Shown: piece after piece, positions 45,052 to 64,000 of the stretch
Position numbering within the stretch: position 1 is the stretch's first letter
Layout: the number at the start of each line of letters is the position of its first letter
NCBI RefSeq assembly: GCF_003696215.1
Contig: NZ_RFFG01000030.1
Location: forward strand, 29,895-93,894
Length of the DNA stretch: 64,000 nucleotides
Direction: 5' to 3'
Origin: Actinomadura harenae
GTDB taxonomy: Bacteria; Actinomycetota; Actinomycetes; Streptosporangiales; Streptosporangiaceae
Translations under genes and position numbers: made by a program
The notes under the pieces: generated by a model
The model's input: the letters and a program-made list of their open reading frames with translations, nothing else
Databases searched by the model: none
What the model was told of the DNA's origin: nothing

Positions 45052-45105
45052 CGAGTTCAACCCCTCGGGGAGCAGTAGACGTGGGGAGGGCGGGGTGGGC
45101 GGGGA

Positions 45106-57543
<12,438 letters not shown>

Positions 57544-57924
57544 GCTGTTGTTCTCCTTCGCTCGCCGACGACGCGAATGGGCACCGAGTTCCGGTCCCAA
57601 CGGAGGACATCCCGCCCCAAAAAGACATCTCCGCCCAAAGCCACGCCCCACGCTCACACGAGCCGACTCGGCCAGACCAGCCCCTAACGCGCCCCAGCCC
57701 CCCCTAACCCCCTACGACGGACGGTCACCGCCCGACCACGCCGGGACGTCCCGGATCACCGCGACGTCCCGGCGTCCGCTCACCGGAACGCTCGGGCCTT
57801 CATGCGTTTGAGCTGCGAAAACACCAGCGCCTGCGGGTTCGGGCGGCACGGCCTCGCCACGTGGGTCGCGGACCGGCTCGGGGTCCCCCGGGAGGCGTCG
57901 CCCACCCGAAGGCGGGCGCGGCGG
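57544..57924 (-). promoter_or_regulatory. Upstream region of the PKS operon
   Basis: This 381-bp gene-free region must hold the promoter for the biosynthetic operon. CCCCTAAC occurs twice (57681-57688 and 57701-57708, period 20 bp), so GTTAGGGG is directly repeated on the transcribed strand. CCGGGACGTCCCGG (57741-57754) is a perfect 14-bp palindrome, and GACGTCCCGG recurs 18 bp further on. Such repeats are plausible SARP or LAL binding sites. A clear -35/-10 pair was not recognised. Confidence 0.45.
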
Positions 57925-58818
57925 TCACGGCTTGGCGGCGACGCCTCCGTAGGCGGTGACCTCCGGCGGCGTCCCCCACGGGTTCGGGTCGGGACGCCAC
58001 CGCGACACCGCGACCACCCCGGGGTCCAGCAGCTTCAGGCCGTGGAAGAACTCGGCGAGCCCCTCGGGCGAACGCAGCTTGTAAGGGTCTCCGGCCTCGG
58101 CGCGGACGTGCTCCGCGTCGGCGGCGGCGTCGGGGTCCACCGCGCCGGTGCCGTCCTCCAGCACCAGGTGGCTGCCCGGGGGAAGGGCGTCCACCAGGTG
58201 GTCGCGGACGGCCATCGCCTCCCCGTCGTCCCAGATGCTGCCGAGGATCCCCAGCATCATCAGCGCGACGGGGCGGGTGAAATCGAGGGTGTCGGCGGCC
58301 CGCGCGAGGATCCGCTCCGGGTCGCGGGCGTCGGCGTCGATGTAGGCGCACGCCCCCTCGGGCGTGGAGGTGAGCAGGGCGCGGGCGTGGACGAGGACGA
58401 GCGGGTCGTTGTCGACGTACACGATCCGCGACCGCGGCGCGAGCCGCTGGGCGACCTCGTGGGTGTTGTCGGCGGTCGGCAGGCCGGTCCCGACGTCCAG
58501 GAACTGGGTGACGCCCTCCTCGGCGACCAGGTGGCGCACGGCGCGGCCGAGGAACAGCCGCGACTGCCGGGCGACGTCCACGATCGCCGGGTACACCGCG
58601 CGCACCTTGTCCCCGGCCGCCCGGTCGGCGGCGTAGTTGTCCTTGCCGCCGAGCCAGTGGTTCCAGATCCGCGCCGAGTGCGGCACCTCCGGATCAATGG
58701 ACGGATGAGCGGAGCGGGCGGCGCCCGGCCGCCTCTCGGCGTCACCCACCCGCCGCTCGGCGTCATCCGTCCGCCGCTCGCCGTCGCTCCCGTCCGGAGA
58801 CCGTCCGTCGTGCTCCAT
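57925..58818 (-). CDS. SAM-dependent methyltransferase, Methyltransf_19 (DUF574) family
   Basis: The 297-residue protein starts at ATG 58818, with GGAGGG 4 bp upstream; an in-frame ATG 58830 is possible. The first 40 residues are charged and probably disordered. The family core follows: PHSARIWNHWLGGKDNYAADR, FLDVGTGLPTADNTHEVAQ (SAM-binding) and VYVDNDPLVLVHARALL. These enzymes are very numerous in actinomycetes and their substrates are mostly unknown. It is upstream of the PKS operon on the same strand but separated by 381 bp, so membership of the biosynthetic pathway is uncertain. Confidence 0.88.
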   Translation of the reverse strand: MEHDGRSPDGSDGERRTDDAERRVGDAERRPGAARSAHPSIDPEVPHSARIWNHWLGGKDNYAADRAAGDKVRAVYPAIVDVARQSRLFLGRAVRHLVAEEGVTQFLDVGTGLPTADNTHEVAQRLAPRSRIVYVDNDPLVLVHARALLTSTPEGACAYIDADARDPERILARAADTLDFTRPVALMMLGILGSIWDDGEAMAVRDHLVDALPPGSHLVLEDGTGAVDPDAAADAEHVRAEAGDPYKLRSPEGLAEFFHGLKLLDPGVVAVSRWRPDPNPWGTPPEVTAYGGVAAKP

Positions 58819-59649
58819 CAGCCCTCCCATGGGGTCCGGATGTCGGCAAGGAGGCTGAGGGTCCGCATCGCACTCCTTGACTCGAACGAAAAGGGTCGTC
58901 ATGTGGGGTGCAAAGCACTGCAGATCATCCCGGAGCCACCCGCCGGTGTCCACCGGAACACCACCGAAACCACCGGCTCTCCGCCCCGGACGCGGCGGCG
59001 ACGGCCGCGCGCGAACCTCCCCGTCCAGGCCCGGGACCTCACGACTTCCCCGAACCAACGAGAGGCGATGCCCAATGATTACCCGGTGCCTATCCGAAAT
59101 CGACTCACCCTGAAAAGATGCACAGCCAAATCCCATGAGTTCCACATATAAGACGTCGTGCAAACATCCGATACCAGGGACGTCCGGAGGCCGGATTCCA
59201 GGTTTTGGCGCGACGGATGCCGTCGTCACTCTGCGAGGCGATGACATTGCGGATCCGCACGGCCGCCACGGCGCGATGCGGCGCCACCGAGGGCCGACAC
59301 CGTGAGATTCTCAGCATGGTCCACAGAGGGAGGGAGCACCCCATCCCCGGAGGTCACACGGAGGCGTTTCCGCTCTTCCGCGCGGCATCACGGTGTCACA
59401 CGAGAACCTCTTCGTAATCCCCTCACCACGCCCCGCAGTCACTTTGGGTGACCATTTCCGGTCACCTTTCGAGGAGCCTGGCCGCCGCATGCTAGAACAA
59501 CGATGATAATCACCGGACAGTGACACTGACTCGATGATTGTTCACCGCCGACATCCCGCCCTCCCACTAGTCTCCCCACCACACCAGACGGAACGCGCGC
59601 CACCCACACGGCGGTCGGCCGGCGCGCGCCGCGAGGTCCAAAGACGCCC
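58819..59649. promoter_or_regulatory. Divergent intergenic region between the methyltransferase and SARP genes
   Basis: No convincing gene was seen in these 831 bp; the small open frames lack ribosome sites and recognisable motifs. From about 59050 the sequence is clearly AT-richer than the surrounding DNA. It contains the perfect inverted repeat at 59447-59466. A TATAAG-like element occurs at about 59147. Confidence 0.4.
59447..59466. promoter_or_regulatory. Perfect inverted repeat upstream of the SARP gene
   Basis: GGTGACC-ATTTCC-GGTCACC is a perfect 7-bp inverted repeat about 185 bp before the SARP start. Its size suits a dimeric repressor or activator site. Confidence 0.45.
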
Positions 59650-62600
59650 ATGGAATTCCGCATCCTCGGCCCGCTGGACATCCGTTCACCCGATCGCCCT
59701 CTCGCAGTTAAGGGAAGCAAACCCCGGACCGTTCTCAAGGCGCTGCTGCTCCGGCACGACCAGGCGGTGCCCTACCAGACCCTCAGCGAGATGCTCTGGG
59801 GCGACGCGCCGCCGTCCACCTCGACGGCGCAGCTCTACACCTACGTCTCCCGGCTCCGGAAGCTCCTCGGGCCGGACGTCGTCATCGTCCGGCAGCAGCC
59901 CGGCTACCTGCTGCGGCTCGGCTCGGCGTGGCTGGACTACGACGAGTTCCACGACCTGGTCCAGCGCGGCCGCGAGCTGACGGCCGCCGGGCACCACGCG
60001 GACGCGGCGGCGGAGATCACGCGGGCGCTGGCGCTCTGGCGCGGCCCCGCGCCGCTCGCGGACGTCGCCGACCCGTTCGTCGCGGCCGAGCTCCCCCGCC
60101 TGGAGGAGGAGTACATGGCGGCGGTCGAGACCGGGATGTCCCTCGACCTGGCGCTCGGCCGCCACCAGGAGGTCATCGCCGAGCTGACCCGCCTCGTCAC
60201 CGACCACCCCTACCGGGAGAAGCTGCACGAGCAGCTCATGACCGCGCTCTACCGCAGCGGGCGGCAGGCCGACGCGCTCGCCGTGTACGACACGGCGCGG
60301 CGGACGCTCCGGGACGAGCTCGGCGTCGACCCGAGCGAGGAGCTGCGCGCCGCGCACCTGTCCATCCTGAACCAGGAGCCGCTGTCGGTTCCGGCGCGCG
60401 TCCGCGCGGACCTCGACCGGCCCGGCTCCCCGTTCCCGGACGAGCCGGAGCCCCGGCGCCCGGTGAGCGCCTGGCACGGCGTCCGTCCCGCGATGCTGCC
60501 GCACGACATCGCCGACTTCACGGGCCGCGCCGGCGACCTCGACCGCCTCCTGTCCCTCGTCCGCGGCTCCGCTCCCCTGCCCCAGCCCGACACGCGGCCC
60601 GACACGGACGGTGTTCCTTCGGCCCGGTGGGACGTGGAGCCCGCCGGGGCGCCGGGCGGCGGCGCGGCGGGGGTCGTGACCGTGATCTCCGGGATGCCGG
60701 GGGTCGGCAAGACGGCCCTGGCGGTGCGCGCCGCGCACCTGCTCGCGGGCGACTTCCCGGACGGGCAGCTCTACGTGGACCTGCGCGGCGCGGAGGGGCG
60801 GCGGCTCGATCCGGCCGAGGTGCTGGCCTGGTTCCTGCGCGCGCTCGGCGGCGACATCGTGCTGCCGTCCACGCTGGAGGAGCGGCGGCAGCTCTACCGG
60901 AGCCGGCTCACCGACCGGCGGGTGCTGGTCGTCCTCGACAACGCCGCCGACGTGCGGCAGGTGCGGCCGCTGCTGCCCGGCGGCGGCCGGTGCGGCGTGA
61001 TCGTCACCAGCGGGCAGCCGCTCGGCGCGATCGAGGGCTCGGCGCACCTGCCGCTCGCCCCGCTGGACCTGGCCGACGGGCTCGCGTTCGTCGCGACGGT
61101 CGCGGGCCGTCCCGGCTGCGCGGCGGACGAGCCGGAGGCCGCGCGCCGCCTGGTGGAGCTGTGCGGGGGGCTGCCGATCGCGCTGCGCGTCGCCTGCGCG
61201 CGGGGCGCGAGCCGTCCGCACTGGAGGCTGGCGCGGCTGGTGGCGTCCCTGGAGGACGAGCAGGACCGGCTCGACGAGCTCCAGCTCGGCGACCTGGACG
61301 TGCGGGCGAGCCTGCGGTTCAGCTACGAGGGGCTGCGCGACGTCGACCGCCGCGCGTTCCGCGCGCTGGGCTCGCTGGGCGTCCCGTCCTTCCCCGGGTG
61401 GGCGGTCGGCGCGGTGCTCGGCCTGCCGCAGGCCCGCGCCGCGCGGATCGCCGAGCGGCTCGTCGACGCCCGGCTGCTGGACACCGTCGCGGCCGGGCCG
61501 GAACCCCTGTTCGACCGGTACCGGTTCCACGACCTGGTCCGGTTGTTCGCCCGCGAGGTCGCCGCCGAGGAGGACCCGCCCGCCGAGCGGGACACCGTCC
61601 TGGACCGGGCGTTCGCCGCGTGGCTGTCGCTGGCCGTGGCGGGCGACCGGCGGCTGCCCAGCCAGTGCTTCGGGGTGCTCCGCGCCGAGGTGCCGTTCCC
61701 CGTGGCCTGCCCGGACCTGAGGGACACGCTGGTCGCCGAGCCGTTCTCCTGGTTCGACGCGGAGCTGTCCACGCTGGTGGCGCTGATCCACCAGGCGTGC
61801 CGGACGGGCCGCACGACCGCGGCCTGGCAGCTGGCGCAGGCGCTCACCAACTACTTCGACATGCGGCACCGGTTCGACGAGTGGACGTCCACGCACGAGG
61901 CGCTGCTCGCCGCCGGCCGCGAGCACGGCGACCGGCTCGCCGAGGCCGTCGCGCACCGGGGCCTCACCGAGCTCGCCGCGTTCTTCAAGGACGCGGACGC
62001 CCACCACGGCCACGCGGAGGCGGCGCGCGCCCTGTTCGCCGGGCTCGGCGAGCGGGTGGGCGAGGTGGACGCGCTGGTGCACTGCGCGGACGGGTACCGG
62101 CAGGCCGGGGAGCACGAGCGCGCCGTCGCGGCGCTGACCGCGGCGCTGGACACGGCCCGCCGGATCGGCCACCGCGTCGGCGAGGCGCAGTGCCTCGCCG
62201 GGCTGGGCGAGATCCGGCTCGAGCTGGGCGAGCCGGAGTCGGCGGCCGAGCTGTTCCGTGGCGGCGAGGTCATCTGGACGGCCCTCGGACGTCCCCGGTA
62301 CGCGACGCTCATGCTGCGCAACATCGGCATCATCGAGCGCGACACCGGCCGGTTCGCCGAGGCCGCCGCGCACCTGGAGGAGTGCCGGTCGCGGCTGACC
62401 GTGCTGGGCGACCGGATCGGCGTGGCGTACGCGCTGAACAGCCTCGGTGACCTCTACCGGCTCTGGGACCAGCCCGAACGCGCCCGCTCGCTGTACCGGC
62501 AGGCGATCGGGCAGTTCACGGAGCTGGGCCTGGCGGGCGGTTTCGGTCACGCGGTCGCGCTGCGCGGCCTGGGCGAGGTGCTCCTTTCCCAGGGCGACCC

Positions 62601-62925
62601 GGCCGCCGCCGTGGTGCTGCTGGAGCACGCCGTGCAGATCTGGCGCGCCCTGGCCATGCCCCTCTGGGAGGCCCGCACCCTGCTCGCGCTCGGCGACGCC
62701 CAGGACGCCTCGGGTGCGCGCGGGAACGCGGAGGGTTCGTGGCGGGAGGCCCTGGCCCGCTGCGCCGACCACGGCTATCCCGAGGAGAGCGAGGCCCGCT
62801 CCCGCCTGGATCCCGTCTCCGGATTAGCGCCGGACCAGGCGGCCCCTTGGAACGCTCCGTCCACCGGCGCATCAGGCGGTGCGGTGTGCTCGTGCTTCCC
62901 GATGGTGAGCGGGCACGCCGACTGA
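59650..62925 (+). CDS. AfsR-type SARP regulator (winged helix-BTAD-NB-ARC-TPR)
   Basis: The 1091-residue protein has an OmpR-like DNA-binding domain (residues 1-92, ending RQQPGYLLRL), a BTAD domain (about 99-245), and an NB-ARC ATPase. The P-loop is SGMPGVGKTALA near residue 347 and Walker B is VLVVLDNAADV. The C-terminal third is TPR-like helices. This is the AfsR layout, used for pathway-specific or global control of antibiotic production. Codon 1059 (62824-62826) is TTA, a rare codon that can make translation depend on the bldA tRNA. It lies divergent to the methyltransferase gene at the far end of the PKS operon and probably activates it. Confidence 0.92.
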   Translation: MEFRILGPLDIRSPDRPLAVKGSKPRTVLKALLLRHDQAVPYQTLSEMLWGDAPPSTSTAQLYTYVSRLRKLLGPDVVIVRQQPGYLLRLGSAWLDYDEFHDLVQRGRELTAAGHHADAAAEITRALALWRGPAPLADVADPFVAAELPRLEEEYMAAVETGMSLDLALGRHQEVIAELTRLVTDHPYREKLHEQLMTALYRSGRQADALAVYDTARRTLRDELGVDPSEELRAAHLSILNQEPLSVPARVRADLDRPGSPFPDEPEPRRPVSAWHGVRPAMLPHDIADFTGRAGDLDRLLSLVRGSAPLPQPDTRPDTDGVPSARWDVEPAGAPGGGAAGVVTVISGMPGVGKTALAVRAAHLLAGDFPDGQLYVDLRGAEGRRLDPAEVLAWFLRALGGDIVLPSTLEERRQLYRSRLTDRRVLVVLDNAADVRQVRPLLPGGGRCGVIVTSGQPLGAIEGSAHLPLAPLDLADGLAFVATVAGRPGCAADEPEAARRLVELCGGLPIALRVACARGASRPHWRLARLVASLEDEQDRLDELQLGDLDVRASLRFSYEGLRDVDRRAFRALGSLGVPSFPGWAVGAVLGLPQARAARIAERLVDARLLDTVAAGPEPLFDRYRFHDLVRLFAREVAAEEDPPAERDTVLDRAFAAWLSLAVAGDRRLPSQCFGVLRAEVPFPVACPDLRDTLVAEPFSWFDAELSTLVALIHQACRTGRTTAAWQLAQALTNYFDMRHRFDEWTSTHEALLAAGREHGDRLAEAVAHRGLTELAAFFKDADAHHGHAEAARALFAGLGERVGEVDALVHCADGYRQAGEHERAVAALTAALDTARRIGHRVGEAQCLAGLGEIRLELGEPESAAELFRGGEVIWTALGRPRYATLMLRNIGIIERDTGRFAEAAAHLEECRSRLTVLGDRIGVAYALNSLGDLYRLWDQPERARSLYRQAIGQFTELGLAGGFGHAVALRGLGEVLLSQGDPAAAVVLLEHAVQIWRALAMPLWEARTLLALGDAQDASGARGNAEGSWREALARCADHGYPEESEARSRLDPVSGLAPDQAAPWNAPSTGASGGAVCSCFPMVSGHAD

Positions 62926-63062
62926 ACGCGACGGCCGTGCGCCCCCCAGTGGGGTCGGGCCCCCCGCCCGCCGTCAGGGCCCTGGCGGGGGCACCGCCTG
63001 TGTGGTGGGGCGCACGGCCGTCCTTCAGGGCCGTGGCGGGGGCACTCGTGGAGGGCCCGGGG

Positions 63063-64000
63063 TCACTCGCGGAGGGCTATGCCTTCCACGGGCGGGGTGC
63101 GGAGGACGTTGCGTCCCGGGACGGCGGTGGCGCCCCAGGCCAGGCCGGCGGCGGCGAGGACGATCAGGACGTAGCCGAGCGGCTGGACGTGCGGGAGCGG
63201 CGTCCCGGCGATGCCGACGCTGAACGCGGCCAGGGTGGCCAGGGCGATCAGGGAGCCGACGGCGACCGCGATGACGGTCACCGCGAGGGTCTCCCAGCGG
63301 AGCATGGCCCGCACCTGGCTCCGCTCGGTGCCGACGAGGCGGAGCAGCGCCAGCTCGCGGCGGCGGCCGCTGGTCGCCATGGCGAGGGTGTTCACGACGG
63401 CGATGCCGGTGAACGCGACGACCAGGGCCATGATGACCAGGTTGACGGTCGAGCTTCCGCCGTCCGGGCCGGCCGCGGGCGGGGCGCTCGGCGGCCCCGC
63501 CTTCAGTCCGGGGAAGGCGCGCAGCGCGGCGTCGACGGCGGCGCGTGAACCGCCGCTGACGACGACCTCGGACGCGCGCGGGTCGTCGATGTGCGCGGCG
63601 ACCTGGTCGTGCGGGAGCAGGACGTCCCCGAAGCCGAGGCCCCGGTCGTAGAGGGCGACGACGCGGACCTTCGCCGGGGTGCCGTCGCCGAGCCGCAGGT
63701 CGAGGGTGCCGCCGAGCCTGGCGTGCAGCGCCCCGGCCGAGTTGCGGCTGACGCCCGCGGTGCCGGGCGCGAGCGCGGACAGCGAGCCGCCGCGCACGCC
63801 CGGGTCGAGCGTCCGGGTGAGCTGCTCGGGCGTGACGCCCGCCGCGCGGTACCGGTCCCGGCCCAGGTAGACGGTGCTGTGGACGACCTCGGTGGCGACC
63901 TGGACGCCCGGCGCGCCGCGGAGCGCGGCGGTCGCGTCGGCGGGCACGCCGAGCGGCCCGGTCACCACGAGGCCGCCGACGGTGCCGCTGCGCGCCTGGT
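63063..64000 (-). CDS. FtsX-type ABC transporter permease, C-terminal part (runs off right edge)
   Basis: About 312 C-terminal residues are visible; the start lies beyond the window. An extracytoplasmic MacB-like domain is followed by a helix (VNLVIMALVVAFTGIAVVNTLAM), the FtsX motif RRRELALLRLVGTERSQV and two further helices, ending NVLRTPPVEGIALRE. This matches the second half of long FtsX permeases that carry two FtsX repeats. Its ATPase is presumably outside the window. It is convergent with the SARP gene and a link to the cluster is not evident. Confidence 0.85.
   Translation of the reverse strand, partial: QARSGTVGGLVVTGPLGVPADATAALRGAPGVQVATEVVHSTVYLGRDRYRAAGVTPEQLTRTLDPGVRGGSLSALAPGTAGVSRNSAGALHARLGGTLDLRLGDGTPAKVRVVALYDRGLGFGDVLLPHDQVAAHIDDPRASEVVVSGGSRAAVDAALRAFPGLKAGPPSAPPAAGPDGGSSTVNLVIMALVVAFTGIAVVNTLAMATSGRRRELALLRLVGTERSQVRAMLRWETLAVTVIAVAVGSLIALATLAAFSVGIAGTPLPHVQPLGYVLIVLAAAGLAWGATAVPGRNVLRTPPVEGIALRE

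Noticed and set aside
59105..59344. 79-codon minus-strand frame in the SARP upstream region
   Set aside because: It has no ribosome site, no recognisable motif and an amino-acid composition typical of non-coding DNA.

Overview
The window is very GC-rich, with strong G/C bias at third codon positions, GTG/TTG starts and typical actinobacterial families (SARP and LAL regulators, AsnC, TetR, LtrA, Acg-type nitroreductase, Methyltransf_19). It is therefore a filamentous actinomycete chromosome. An Actinomadura/Streptosporangiales-like host is plausible, but that is inference only.

Layout. Positions 1-12027 are flanking chromosome: a truncated universal stress protein, an Acg-like flavoprotein and a VOC protein on the minus strand; LtrA; a small secreted protein; a scar of broken genes (IS5-type transposase remnant, MFS and MmyB-type regulator fragments); a TetR gene divergent from an FtsX/LolD-type ABC pair; an MBL-fold hydrolase; AsnC and TetR regulators; and an unknown membrane protein. 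Positions 12190-19531 (plus strand) hold a deoxysugar and export block: rmlA, rmlB, an ABC-2 ATPase and permease, an RmlC-type epimerase and a 935-aa LAL regulator. Positions 57543 to 19622 (minus strand) read as one roughly 38-kb operon: four modular type I PKS genes, then a nucleotidyltransferase, a UDP-galactopyranose-mutase-like flavoprotein, a macrolide-type glycosyltransferase and a TylF-type O-methyltransferase. Positions 57925-64000 hold a Methyltransf_19 gene, a 1091-aa AfsR/SARP regulator and the C-terminal part of an FtsX permease.

How the genes work together. The PKS is collinear in transcription order. The loading module is KSQ-AT(methylmalonyl)-ACP. Modules 1-4 are KS-AT(methylmalonyl)-KR-ACP. 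Modules 5 and 6 are KS-AT(malonyl)-DH-KR-ACP, followed by a thioesterase. The predicted chain is a propionate-primed heptaketide, 7,9,11,13-tetrahydroxy-6,8,10,12-tetramethylpentadeca-2,4-dienoate. The TE could close it to a 14-membered macrolide through O-13, or dimerise it to a macrodiolide through O-7 or O-9. RmlA, RmlB and the epimerase feed a dTDP-6-deoxyhexose pathway. The glycosyltransferase attaches a sugar and the TylF-like enzyme probably methylates one. The mutase-like flavoprotein and second nucleotidyltransferase suggest an unusual, perhaps furanosyl, sugar. The ABC pair probably exports the product, and the LAL and SARP proteins flanking the cluster probably control it. No cytochrome P450, 4-ketoreductase or second glycosyltransferase was found in the window.
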